Made by a program: the position numbers and the translations under genes
Shown: piece after piece, positions 7,927 to 17,872 of the stretch
How the letters are laid out: each line of letters opens with the position of its first letter
How positions within the stretch are numbered: the stretch's first letter is position 1
The notes under the pieces: generated by a model
Told to the model about the DNA's origin: nothing
Seen by the model: the letters and a program-made list of their open reading frames with translations, nothing else
The model's database searches: none
DNA from: Hydrogenophilales bacterium
GTDB lineage: Bacteria; Pseudomonadota; Gammaproteobacteria; Burkholderiales; Thiobacillaceae
Direction of reading: 5' to 3'
NCBI GenBank assembly: GCA_016703155.1
Contig: JADJCP010000013.1
Coordinates: forward strand, 1 to 27,073
DNA length: 27,073 nt

Positions 7927-9585
7927 AACTCACAATTCAAGGGTAGATCTGCATAAGCTGTTTCAGTCCCGTTAATAAGTCCGGGTAATGCTCAACAGCG
8001 TTATGGGGTTTGAAGTATTGGGCAGAAGTTTCAGTCCCATTAATAAGTCCGGGTAATGCTCAACAACGCCACCGCAGGGCAGAAGCCTATTTGGCGGGTT
8101 TCAGTCCCGTTAATAAGTCCGGGTAATGCTCAACGGCTACACGTTCTCTGACGCGGCAGGTACTACGTTTCAGTCCCGTTAATAAGTCCGGGTAATGCTC
8201 AACAGGTTCACCAACTCGGCGGTTGGCAGGGCTAGGTTTCAGTCCCGTTAATAAGTCCGGGTAATGCTCAACCTTCGAAGGTTACCTCGAAGAGGTTCGG
8301 GCGGGGTTTCAGTCCCGTTAATAAGTCCGGGTAATGCTCAACAGCTTCGTCGGATCATGAAACCTGGGGAGATCAGTTTCAGTCCCGTTAATAAGTCCGG
8401 GTAATGCTCAACCTCCCTGTGTCAGGAAGCGATTCCTCTGAAGGAGTTTCAGTCCCGTTAATAAGTCCGGGTAATGCTCAACCATTCGCTCGGGATGAAG
8501 CTCATGCGCAGTTACGTTTCAGTCCCGTTAATAAGTCCGGGTAATGCTCAACGGCAATAGCAGTTACATTGCCGAATTCGACAAGTCTCAGTCCCGTTAA
8601 TAAGTCCGGGTAATGCTCAACACATCATGACAAACAATACTCGTAACACTCTGGTTTCAGTCCCGTTAATAAGTCCGGGTAATGCTCAACTCACTGCTGA
8701 ATGCTGGTGGGCCATCGTGCCGTTTCAGTCCCGTTAATAAGTCCGGGTAATGCTCAACAACGAAAGTCATGTAGTCGCGTCGGGTTCTTGTTTCAGTCCC
8801 GTTAATAAGTCCGGGTAATGCTCAACCCCTAAATTCCTCCTGCCGGAAACGGCGGGGGGTTTCAGTCCCGTTAATAAGTCCGGGTAATGCTCAACTCGCA
8901 CTCACAGCAATCCAAGCAGCGATTTGGTTTCAGTCCCGTTAATAAGTCCGGGTAATGCTCAACTGGACTATACCCGTACCAGCGGAAACTGGGAGTTTCA
9001 GTCCCGTTAATAAGTCCGGGTAATGCTCAACCCATCAATACCTGAATCCCGATGATCAAGACGGTTTCAGTCCCGTTAATAAGTCCGGGTAATGCTCAAC
9101 TCTATCATGTTAGATCTTATCTTCAATATCTTGTTTCAGTCCCGTTAATAAGTCCGGGTAATGCTCAACCCCACAGTATGGAGAAGCCGACCTTGGTCAT
9201 TGTTTCAGTCCCGTTAATAAGTCCGGGTAATGCTCAACGGATCAGTCGGAAGAGGCATCTGGATTTACATGTTTCAGTCCCGTTAATAAGTCCGGGTAAT
9301 GCTCAACGTCCCAGAACTCGACAAAGAGGTGTGGCGATGGTTTCAGTCCCGTTAATAAGTCCGGGTAATGCTCAACTTGGAATACCTAATGGGGAGATAT
9401 GAGAAGGAGTTTCAGTCCCGTTAATAAGTCCGGGTAATGCTCAACTTGCAAGTTGTTGCAGGTCAGTGATTCGCACTGTGTTTCAGTCCCGTTAATAAGT
9501 CCGGGTAATGCTCAACCCCACAAGTTCCGCAACAAGCGTCCAATGTTCGTTTCAGTCCCGTTAATAAGTCCGGGTAATGCTCAAC
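7890..9585 (-). CRISPR. CRISPR array: 24 full repeats plus one degenerate, 24 spacers
   Basis: Full 37-nt repeats start at 7960, 8028, 8098, 8167, 8236, 8306, 8376, 8446, 8516, 8585, 8654, 8722, 8790, 8859, 8927, 8995, 9064, 9133, 9202, 9271, 9340, 9409, 9480 and 9549. Spacers are 31-34 nt and all look different. In minus-strand sense the repeat begins GTTGAGCATT, has a CCCG...CGGG stem and ends in exactly eight bases after the stem, ACTGAAAC. This is the usual Cas6 handle of type III crRNA, so minus is the likely crRNA sense. A diverged repeat (7890-7926) marks the left end as the old, trailer end; repeats at 8028 and 8585 have one substitution each. The array therefore reads toward the RT-cas1 genes. 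Confidence 0.98.
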
Positions 9586-9716
9586 CTCCACCATCTGCAA
9601 GCCTTTGTCCACGCGGCTTTCGACGGGCATTTGCGGCGCGTATGAGTTAGTCTGCCGATGATTCCGTTGAGCAGTTTCAATTTTACCGTTTTCTCAATAT
9701 AAAACAATGCGCTGCG
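9586..9716 (-). promoter_or_regulatory. Putative CRISPR leader
   Basis: About 130 bp between the last array repeat and the end of the DHH-like gene, upstream of the array in the inferred crRNA direction. It is AT-rich at its far end. A possible sigma-70-like promoter reads TTGTTT (9702-9707), 16-bp spacer, TAAAAT (9680-9685) on the minus strand, which would start transcription about 85 bases before the first repeat. It also contains GTTGAGCAGTTTCAA (plus sense, from 9667), which resembles pieces of the repeat and could be an anchoring motif for integration. Promoter assignment is by eye. Confidence 0.5.
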
Positions 9717-10486
9717 CTATATCCATGTTTTTAGCAGCGTGGTCCAGCGATGCGCCAGGTCTTCGCTGGTGTGTTGGCCCCAATACCCGGTTCCCGGCAA
9801 CGCTCCGCCGAGCCAACCGCCCAAGTGTTCCGCGAGTGCCTGGACACGTGCGCCCGAGCCATAGAAGCCCCACTCGTTCGGTCCAATAGCTAAAATATCC
9901 GTAACGCCCTTGCCACCAAAAGAGTGGGTCGGCCATGTCTGTCACGGTCCCGGTGTAATCGTGAGGCAGTCGCACCACAGTCAAGTCAAGCAAGGGCTTT
10001 TCGGCTTGGTTTAACGCTTGGCGGGTTTCTTCCAGGTGCCTTGCGCAGATCCCGCGTGCGGCGAATTCAGCCAGACGGATGGCCCGCATCTCATCGTCGC
10101 TCGCGCCCACTGCGCGCATGACAGCAATGTGGCCGATGTCGTTGGCCGCGACCAATTGGAAATGCCGTGTCCATTCGGACTCCGGCAGTCCCAGCAAGTC
10201 GAAGGCCTGACGAAGGGAACAGGGGGTGGTCGGCGCCCGCTTGGTCGCCATGATGGTCGATCCAGAGGATATGCTGCGCCAAGTCGACGGGCAGGTCGTT
10301 TTCCAGTTCTACCGCCACGGGTTGTGCGCCGCGCGCCAGGGCGGTGTCGATGTCGGCCCGATAGGCCGATGCACGCGCTCCCCAGGCAAGATCATGGTCG
10401 CCAAACTGAACCCCATGCGCTTGCAGCAAATCGCGCAAGGTGAGCATTTCGAGGTCGTGTCCACCAAGCAAGAATAGATAGTTCAC
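9717..10486 (-). CDS. DHH-type phosphoesterase-like protein (NrN-like?), two frame breaks
   Basis: A GTG start at 10486 overlaps the stop of the large RAMP gene (TAGTG), so the two are coupled. After correction the product is 255 aa. Residues 74-80 read LWIDHHG, the DHH signature of metal-dependent phosphoesterases. Other likely metal-site segments are the GGHD near residue 8 and LVAANDIGHI near 120, and the tail has a GYWG near the C-terminus as in DHHA1-like domains. The frame breaks at a C run (10222-10226, one base too many) and near 9868-9884; the end EHLGGWLGGALPGTGYWG then runs to 9717. DHH nanoRNase-like NrN proteins in some type III loci degrade the SAM-AMP messenger; that function is inferred from the CorA-like gene in the same locus. 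Confidence 0.6.
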
Positions 10487-13400
10487 TATGGCTTATGGTT
10501 TCTTTTCAGGGTGGGAAGGCTGGTCATGCGTGCATTCAAGGGCAACAGCATTTGGTGTGTGCTTTTCTCGTTGTAAACAAACCAGCGAAAATGCTCGGCC
10601 TCTTCATGCTTGTAGCCTGGCGAATTTTTTTCTCTAACTGGGGGTAGTGTACCGGTGCGCAGATGGCGTCAGGGACACCCTGTCAACTCAATGGCTCGGC
10701 GGATGTCTTGGTTTAAGTTGGCCCGAAACTTGTTTGCAAACGTTTCCGGCGATGGCGATTGATCGATCGGTTTGCAACCAGCTTCGGCTTCGTATCGTAA
10801 GCCCCATTCGGTCTGTCGCGCCATTTCGGCAAAACCAGACGGTGGTGTAGCGTGATGAGGGTGACAAATAGCGCTTGACCCGATTAACTAGGAACATACC
10901 GACGGGTTCGATGTGGATACTGCCTAACCCTAATGGTTTGCCCATCCCGAGTTTGTGTCGATAGTCGAGACTGGGTTGAAGGGCATAACAAAGCGCACCC
11001 AGTTCCCATTCCGAGAGGTTTTCGAAATCGAGGTGAAAATGAAAGTCTTTCCGAGGCTGGATGGGCGTGACCCAGGCTTTTTGTGACAAGTCTTCGTTTT
11101 TGCGCTCAGGGGCGTCTGCCACTGCGAACTTTCCGCAGCGGCTAGATTGCTCGATGTGTGCAAAATAAACTTTCCGGCCCTTTGATGGTGCACGCCCTGG
11201 GTCAGGTTTTTTTTGCGATGAATCCCTTGGTCGACGTGAAATAAAGAGTCGGGCAGGGGGGCTTTGGACTGTCGAGTATCTTCAGCAATACCGGTTCAGG
11301 TGCGAATCCGCCGGGTGTTCCGATCGCATCCCCAGGCCAGATGCGTCCTGCCAGGGCTTGGATCTGCTCGATACTTTTTGTGTCGGAGACAGCACCGAAC
11401 ATGAGGTCAGCTGGCGAGAGTCGATTTCGACTCGGCGAATATGGCAGCATTTCCTGCCCGAAGGTTTTTGAAAAATAGTCATGCATTTTACCCAGGTCTT
11501 TGCGTTTGTTCGGGTAGTCGTTGGCACTCAGTTGGCTGTCCGCGAGGATGCGGAACGCGCTATTTGTGGCGCCTTCGACCAGTGAGCTGATCAGGCCGCG
11601 CAGACTCGAAGCCGGAAGGATCGGTGTTTTCTTGTCCGGTGCTAAATTTTCATCGTACGAATATGGCGTAACGACCGCAGCCGATGATTTTGTTGCCGCC
11701 GTTCGCTGGGCACCAATCACCACTGGCGTCAGAGTCCTCAAGCGACATACGATGCGGCCAGAATATCTGAACTGTTTAGTGTCAAAACTTCCATTTGTAT
11801 AACGCGCATGGCTGATGGGCGGGGCGCTCTGCCAGTCTCGTTGTTTCGCACTTAGCCAGCGTGGGTCATTAGGGTTTGGCTCCTTGGCTGGAATGAAGTG
11901 GGAGGGATTATGAAACTCCAGATTGGGTGCAGTGGCGTGAGATTGGATGCTGGAGTTCTGACACCCCATTTCAGGCGCTTTAGGCCAAGCCAGCCTGGTA
12001 TTGCACGTGCTCTGGTTGGCAATCTTTGTCAGCCAGGTCACAGCATTCCCATGCTGCGTTTCCGCCCACTGTTTTAGATCGCGAGGGATTGATGCAGTGC
12101 CGACGGTGTACTCGGCTTTGCACGCGCCGTAGCCCTTGGCGGTACCCATGCCGAAGCGCAGATCACCTTCCTTGAGATCGCGTAGGGTGTGGGTGAAGAG
12201 AGCGAGCGCGGCGTCCTTGTCCTTGAGGCTGGCCAGGCGCGTTTCGTCCAGGCTCAGACGGCCCTGCAAGGTGGGGCGGACCACAGCGCGAGCGTTGAAT
12301 TTCTTGCCGTCAGCGCCGCCGCCGGTAAATCGGTCGATGGCCAGAAACTCCTGGGTGATGACCTGGGCTTCGCCCTGTTGGCGGAAGTCGCCGATTTCGA
12401 TGAGGCTTTTCCACCCCGGTGCGCCCATTAGTTGGCAGACGGGACAGAGATTGTCGACATCTTTCGCATGGTGTAACGGTTTGCAGGTGATGCCGGTGCC
12501 TTCGCCGCATACTTTCGGGAGCCCGAGGGTGCGGGCAATGCGTTCCATCTGGCTGCGAAATACCCCTCGGAAAGAATTCGCCGGGAGATAGGCGCGTCCC
12601 TGGGCATCGAGGCGGGGTTGTTTGTTCAGCCAGGATGGGGTCATTGAAGTTTTCATGGGCGTCTTTTGCGGCGCTTTTTCTCCTGCTTGGCCCAGGCGGC
12701 ACGACCCGGGGTCGTTGACGCAGAACAGGCCTTCGAATTTAAGGGTGACATCGAGGCTTGCGGCGGCTGTGGAATGGGTGCTGGGCTGGATTTGCACCAC
12801 TTGGGCGCGATCGATGGGAGCATCGGCCTTGCCGGTGAAGGCATCGCGTGCCCATTGCTTCATGGCTTCGCCCGCGAGGCCACAGACCCGCGCGCACTTC
12901 CAGGTCATGCGCCCCTTGCCGCTGTGGGTTTCCGCGCCTAGGGTGAGACTGTCGTCGTTAAAGGCCTCCAATGCTGCGAGTAGGGCCTTGAATGGCGGGT
13001 TCTTCGACGTCGCGGATTTCGATGGTCTGCTCGAAGCACACGCCGGGCGGACGACTTCCTGGTAATAGAGTTTCTGGTCGCTGGCTACGCCGAGGACACG
13101 GTCGATGGCGACGCCGGCTTCGAGCAGTGTGAGCCGGCCGCTGTCGAAATGGTAGCTCTCTTGGGTCAATGACGGCTGGATGGCATGGCTGCGATATACG
13201 CCGCCACACACCCGGGTTTTGCCGGCTTCTTCCTGGTTCTTGTCGCCCCGACCGAACAGGCTGACGATGTGATTCGGGGCGTGCTTCTCGAACCAGGCGC
13301 GCAATACGCCGCGCAGGCTGCTGCCCGGCAGCCAGGGCTTGCCGTTGCAATCGGTGACGATGGCGGCAACGTCGGCATATTGCTCCTCGCCGTTTTCATC

Positions 13401-13511
13401 CTTGTCGAGGCTGACGCGTGGGTCGTTCGGTACGATTTCTCCGTTACCGATGTGGAAGTTGGCGCGGGTGGTGAGTGTACCGGTGATCCACCAACGGTTT
13501 GGGGTTGTCAT
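10486..13511 (-). CDS. Large three-domain RAMP (Cas7-like) protein
   Basis: Starts at MTTPNRWWITG (13511) after GGAGG; longer upstream frames are rejected. Three Cas7-like units are visible by their loop motif: LPGSSLRGVLRAW (about 70), LPANSFRGVFRSQ (about 325) and LPASSLRGLISS (about 640). Unit 2 has a Cys cluster (CxxxxxxxxxxxxC..CPVC), probably a zinc site. The end has the family features GRKVYF, FENLSEWELGALCYAL, HKLGMGKPLGLGS, APVHYPQ and HFRWFVYNE. It would form part of the crRNA-binding backbone. Four frame breaks are followed by protein continuity: T run 11207-11214, 10831-10834, near 10674-10680, and T run 10625-10631. After correction it is 1007 aa. It resembles the large RAMPs of III-D-like systems (the TIGR03986 type is my best guess). 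Confidence 0.8.
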
Positions 13512-13524
13512 GTCGGTGCCTCCA

Positions 13525-15309
13525 TTATTCATTGTCGATAGCCAGCGGTTTGCCGTCGTGGCAGGGCAGGTTGACGGCGATCTGGCCGTAGCCGCCTTCA
13601 GGCAGGTAGGGGATAGCGCGCCAGGCTGGTGCGCTACTCGCTTCTGCAAGCAGCCAATCGGGGGTTGGCAGGTGCTTGCTCAACCAGGACTCGACGCAGG
13701 CTTGTGAGTCACCGTTGTTCGCCTTGAGGACGAAGACGCTACCGGCTTCAGTGAGCAGCCAGGGGGTGTAGGGTTTGCCCTTGCGGAAACGGTTGTGCAG
13801 GTACTTGCCGCCCGCCAGGCGCTGCCGGGCATAGTCGCGGACCAGTTCGAGCGCGCCGTCGGAGGCTTCACTGAAGTAGCAACGGTAGAGCGCTTCCATG
13901 TCTTCGGCACCGGCAGCTTCGTCGAGCTCGCGCCAGTCACCTAGGAGAGCCGGAGTTTGCAGGGTGACGATCCAGAGGCCGTCGTTACGCGGCTGTGCTT
14001 CGGCGATTGCGCTGGTGACGGCTTCGAGCCGGGCGAAGGCCTTGGTCTTGCCCAGTGGGCCGATCTCATGACCGAGGTCGGCCAGCAGGCTGACGAGTTC
14101 GGCCATGACCCGGTCCTGATCGGCTTTGTCGACTCGGTCTAGGAGGATGGCGCCGTGCCAGCGTACGCTGCCATCGGGAACGATGCTTTCGTAGGCGAAC
14201 AACTGGGCTTTCTTGGCGCGACCGGTGGCGATGTCGATGGCCGTGCGTACGCGCAGGTCGCGTTCCAGATTGGGCCAGCCGAAGTGGTGCCGCACCTTGG
14301 CGTGGTCCTTGCCTTTCCAGTCCACGGCAAATTCCGGGGCCTGGCCGTTGATTAGGCCAGGTTCCTCCAGAGCGGCAATGTCGCGGAACTGGCCATCACC
14401 GATTTTCACCAGTGAACAAGGCGGTACATTGGCGGCCTGTTTTGCCGTGCCGGGGATGGCATGGCGAAAGAGGATGTCGGTGTAGTGCTGGCTCAATGCC
14501 GGTCTGGCTGAATCGAAACCGGCTTCGATGGGGCTGCCGGCTTTCTTGCCCAGGAGGTGTGCCCAGGCATCCGCCAGGGCGCCCTTGAGGGCGCCGCCGG
14601 GGATGACTTCGCTGCTGGCGAACAAGTTGTTGTCGAGATTGCGCTCGGCCAGACAGAAGGGGTGCTCGAAGGCCAGGGCGAAGGGCAGTTGGGCGCCGTG
14701 CGCGGTCGGCGCCTGGATGGCCGTATTGGCCGCCGGGGCAGCGACCTTGTCGAACTGGGTTTGCTTGATGGCGCCGAAGCCAACGCCACGTTCGGCCCCA
14801 AGTTGTCCGGCCCAGTGGAGGGCGGCGCGTAGCGCATGGGTCAGACGTTGGGCTTCGTCGGCATGGCCGAAGAAACGTACCTTTCCGGTAAAGGTGAGTT
14901 CACTGCCCGGCGCCCAGGGTTGTTCGGCAATCATCAGGGCACCCTTGTCGACCGCACTGTGTTCGCGGTCGACGCGTATGCGCTGGAGGGTGTGGTCCCC
15001 TGATGGGTCGGAACCTACCAGGTCATCGATGTGGAGGCTCTTGCGCATAGGCTCGAAATGGCCCGCGTCATCGCCGCTGCCGGTGCCCAGCCAGGTGAGG
15101 CAATCCTCGGCCTCGGCGACACCCAGGGCATGCATGCTCTGCCAGGCATGGCTAAGATTGCCCACGACAAGGGTGTTTGGCAGGATGGGACGACCCAGGT
15201 GGTCACGGGCGACAGCGGCATCCAGGCCGAAGGCCGCGGCACCGGAGGACTGGGTGAGGAAGGGTGCGGTCAACGTCAGGCTGAGGGTGAAGTGATGTAG
15301 GGTGGTCAT
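13525..15309 (-). CDS. Two-domain RAMP (Cas7/Csm3-like) protein
   Basis: A 594-aa protein starting at MTTLHHFTLSL (15309), 1 base after the cas10 stop, with a GGGAG ribosome site; the longer open frame upstream is antiphase cas10 and is rejected. Unit 1 opens like Csm3/Cmr4: LTLTAPFLTQSS, then FGLDAAVARDHLGRPILPNTLVVG, with an Asp in the place of the target-RNA cleaving Asp of Cas7. A second unit follows at about 225-270 (HPFCLAERNLDNN ... IPGGALKGALADAW). The C-terminal third is not recognised and could include a Cas5- or Cas11-like part. It would form part of the type III backbone with the larger RAMP, which starts 13 bases after its stop. No frame break is seen. Confidence 0.8.
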   Translation of the reverse strand: MTTLHHFTLSLTLTAPFLTQSSGAAAFGLDAAVARDHLGRPILPNTLVVGNLSHAWQSMHALGVAEAEDCLTWLGTGSGDDAGHFEPMRKSLHIDDLVGSDPSGDHTLQRIRVDREHSAVDKGALMIAEQPWAPGSELTFTGKVRFFGHADEAQRLTHALRAALHWAGQLGAERGVGFGAIKQTQFDKVAAPAANTAIQAPTAHGAQLPFALAFEHPFCLAERNLDNNLFASSEVIPGGALKGALADAWAHLLGKKAGSPIEAGFDSARPALSQHYTDILFRHAIPGTAKQAANVPPCSLVKIGDGQFRDIAALEEPGLINGQAPEFAVDWKGKDHAKVRHHFGWPNLERDLRVRTAIDIATGRAKKAQLFAYESIVPDGSVRWHGAILLDRVDKADQDRVMAELVSLLADLGHEIGPLGKTKAFARLEAVTSAIAEAQPRNDGLWIVTLQTPALLGDWRELDEAAGAEDMEALYRCYFSEASDGALELVRDYARQRLAGGKYLHNRFRKGKPYTPWLLTEAGSVFVLKANNGDSQACVESWLSKHLPTPDWLLAEASSAPAWRAIPYLPEGGYGQIAVNLPCHDGKPLAIDNE

Positions 15310-15310
15310 G

Positions 15311-16785
15311 TCAGCGGCTCCCTTGTTGTTGTGAATCCTGGTAGCAGGCGAGGTAATCCCAGAGCAGGGCGAGATCGGGGGCATGAGCGGCTGGCCGGCC
15401 ACGGGAGCGATGCACGCAAGCTGTCCAGGAGTGCTTCGTCTTCGCTGCTCGCCTCCTCCAGCAGCCCGGACAGTTTTTCCGTATGCTCGCCGGACGTGGT
15501 GAGTGCCTTGGCGGCACGATGCACCTGGCGCTTTGCCAGCCGGTCGCCAAGTCCCTGTTCGAAGGCGTTCAACCAGTCTTTGACGGCTTCCGGAGTGAGC
15601 ATCCAGCCGCTGCCGTTCAGCCCAGACTTGCCGAGTAAGGTTCGGTCGAGGTATCGCTCCAGATCGAGACCGACGCTGTCGAAGGACTCCAGCGCCAGAT
15701 AGGCACAGCCGCTTCGGTTGGGCTTGTCGTCGCCCAGGGTGGTCTTGACCAGTTCTGCCAAATTCTTCGCCAGGTGCTTGACGCGGGCGATGGGCGCATT
15801 GTGGTGGCAGAAAACGAGGCCGGCGGCGTGGTGCAGCCGGTCCGACTGTTCTCCAACAGGCGCTTCCCAATCCTCGCTTTTGGAAAAGAAGAAATCGAGC
15901 AACCACCAGCCCTTCCAGGCGGGCACCACGAACATCATCTCGTCACCCCCCCAGAGCAGGATTTCCAGACGGATGGCTTCGCCTGGTGGGGGTTTTAGCC
16001 ACGACTGCCTGGAGGAGGCCAAGCAGGAATTGCCGTCGCAGCGATTTGACCTGTTTGTCGAATGCGGTCAGCCCGCCAGGTGTCTTGCACGCGGCCTGCT
16101 TGGCGCCGAAGGCGTTGCCGTCGAGGTAGAGCACCGCCAGTTTGTTGTCGAGGTTGCCTTGACCCTTGTCGCTGGCGATGGCCGCGAAGTCTTTGGCGAA
16201 TTTCTTGTCATTCAGAAACGTAAGGTCTGGCGGCGGATCGAGTTGCCTGAGTTGCTGGTGATAGAAGTCACCACGTTTCTGTTCGAGACCATGCTCGCGG
16301 CGCTGCCCAACGGATTCGCTAACGGGCTTGTCGGTCTTGCCGAGAAAGGTCGTGGAGGCGGGCCGGAGACTATCTTCGTCACATACGACATGGCTCGCTC
16401 CCGAGGGAAACGCCACGCTGGGCATGCGCATCTGGCGCAGACGGTTTTTCGTCAATACCGATTCGCGCGCGCGGTTGAAATCGTTGGCATCCTTCATCGC
16501 TTCAACATCGACAACGAAGGTGGCGTGACGGTAGCGTGCATCTTTGTTGAGGAAATTCTCTACGTTTGTTCGTATTGTCTCGCCGCCATCTTCGGCCTTG
16601 AAACTGAACAGGCCGCTGGAAGCGCCGGTGCTGATGGCCTCCGCAACATTCGGGAAGAACGTGCTTCTGATATCGTCCACCGCCTGCAGCAGCAGAAGTC
16701 CGCCCCCGTATCGTGGATAGATCGTTGGTGTCGTCGAGAAACGAGGCGAGATTGACGCCTTCGAGGCGCAATAGATATTGGCCAT
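15311..16785 (-). CDS. cas10: Cas10, HD-less, GGDE-type (four frame breaks)
   Basis: Large subunit of the type III complex, which makes a nucleotide messenger when target RNA is bound. It starts at MANIY (16785) after CAGGAGAG. After correction it is 490 aa, short for Cas10. It opens with LEGVNLASFLDDTNDLSTIRGG, a Cmr2/Cas10-type N-terminus, and no HD nuclease domain precedes it. The first palm motif KLAVLYLDGNAFG and the second LEILLWGGDEMMFVVP are present; the usual GGDD is GGDE here. Frame breaks: near 16768-16775, C run 16703-16707, G run 15988-15992 and near 15403-15408. The true C-terminus is HAPDLALLWDYLACYQ, ending at 15311. Lack of HD implies no Cas10 DNase activity, so defence would depend on signalling and Cas7 cleavage. 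Confidence 0.85.
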
Positions 16786-16842
16786 GCTTGCACTCTCCTG
16801 TTTGTTATTTGCCTTGGATGAATCGTTATTGCTACAACGTGC

Positions 16843-17122
16843 TTAGTCCCAATGTTTTTCAATCATCTCGACGAGGCGCTCCCAGCGTAGCGTTTCCAGG
16901 CCGGCCAGGGTCACTTCCAGAATGGTCGCTCGGGCCAACAGTTGCGGATAACGCGGTCGGTTGTTGTGCATCTCGTCGAGAAAATCCGCGGTGACAACGA
17001 GCAGGGCGCGTCCTTGGTCATCTGCGAAGTGGATATTCCAATAGTCAGTTTCGGTCAGGTGGCCGCGTAATTGAGACATGTAGTTGGTTCGGGTCTTGTA
17101 TGCGCGCAGGGTCTTGCATGAA
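16843..17122 (-). pseudogene. 5'-truncated, diverged copy of the Card1/Can2-like nuclease
   Basis: About 90 codons, from SCKTLRAYKTRT to EKHWD, align to the C-terminal part of the nuclease gene at 19.7-20.4 kb, including the identical stretch LTETDYWNIHFADDQ. The part before SCKT, holding most of the active site, is gone, and the upstream frame is stopped within a few codons. The DNA is clearly different from the full copy (about three-quarters alike by eye), so the duplication is old or the two copies came separately. An internal ATG at 17079 could still give a 78-aa protein, but no good ribosome site is seen. Confidence 0.7.
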
Positions 17123-17197
17123 GTATCTTGATTCGCAGGTGGATGGATAGGTCAGAAAGTTAGATTGTAATAAAGCCAGCCTGCATGTCGCGAACCG

Positions 17198-17872
17198 TCA
17201 ATAACGCTGTCTGTAGGTATCCAAGGTCGCGCCGCAGCGCTTGATGGTGTTGTCCCAAAATGCGCGCAGCTTGCCTTGATTTTTTGCATCGATGGAGACA
17301 CCCACGACATGAACGGTGGCGCCCAGGTTCGTCGGTAACGACAGATTGGCCGGTGGCGCATCCGGAATGGCGCGTTTCATATTGATACCGGTGTCGGCGC
17401 TTTGCTCGATCATGTCACTCAGGATATAGATCACGCGGTCGCGCGGCGCGATACGTTGCTGGGTGAAGTAGTCTGAGGCTGCCACGAAGGCGCCCAGGAT
17501 GGAGGTGCTTTTCATGTCTGGCCTCGCAAGCGCACCTTTCAGTGCCCTGAAAAGCTGCATCTTCGCCTCCTCCTGCGCTTCACTGTTGCGAGTGGGCGAA
17601 TAGCTCGGATTGGGCGCCGGTATCTGAACCTTGATAAAGGGCGCGTAGTTGTGGGTACCTTGGCCCAAAGGAAGGAGAATTACTGTGTCACCGGGCTTCA
17701 GTGGAAATTTACGGAAATCGGCGAAATAGTCGTTGCGCGCCGAACCGGCCGAGTCGCTCAGATCGACGAATACCATCACATGCGCCGAGAGCGCGGTCTG
17801 CGAGGCGAGAAGCAGAAGGCAAGCCAAGATGACAGGGTGAATCGTGCGCAGCCTGGAAATCGTAATGCTCAT
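17198..17872 (-). CDS. Exported or membrane-anchored vWA-like protein
   Basis: A 224-aa protein with an N-terminal hydrophobic segment (about 14-30) ending LSAH, either a signal peptide or an anchor. A vWA-like fold follows: MVFVDLSDSAGS has the MIDAS pattern DxSxS, and VIYILSDMIEQS is the strand with the second MIDAS acidic group. So it probably binds a divalent metal and a partner protein outside the cytoplasmic membrane. The ATG overlaps the stop of the four-TM gene (ATGA) and has an AAGGAGG site, so the two proteins are made together and likely form one complex. Function unknown. vWA proteins occur in several conflict systems, but no MoxR ATPase is seen here. Confidence 0.65.
   Translation of the reverse strand: MSITISRLRTIHPVILACLLLLASQTALSAHVMVFVDLSDSAGSARNDYFADFRKFPLKPGDTVILLPLGQGTHNYAPFIKVQIPAPNPSYSPTRNSEAQEEAKMQLFRALKGALARPDMKSTSILGAFVAASDYFTQQRIAPRDRVIYILSDMIEQSADTGINMKRAIPDAPPANLSLPTNLGATVHVVGVSIDAKNQGKLRAFWDNTIKRCGATLDTYRQRY

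Noticed and set aside
7890..9585. Plus-strand crRNA orientation
   Set aside because: It would give a GCTCAAC end without the usual handle and would place the degenerate repeat at the leader end.
9052..9650. Open frames with a repeated VSVPLISPGNAQ peptide
   Set aside because: They are translations of the CRISPR repeats and spacers, without ribosome sites.
13512..13649. Earlier start for the large RAMP gene
   Set aside because: These codons overlap the end of the preceding RAMP gene and read as non-protein; GGAGG lies just before 13511.
15310..15906. N-terminal extension of the two-domain RAMP gene
   Set aside because: The extra 199 codons are antiphase cas10 with low-complexity Arg/Pro composition; the RAMP fold starts at 15309 with its own ribosome site.
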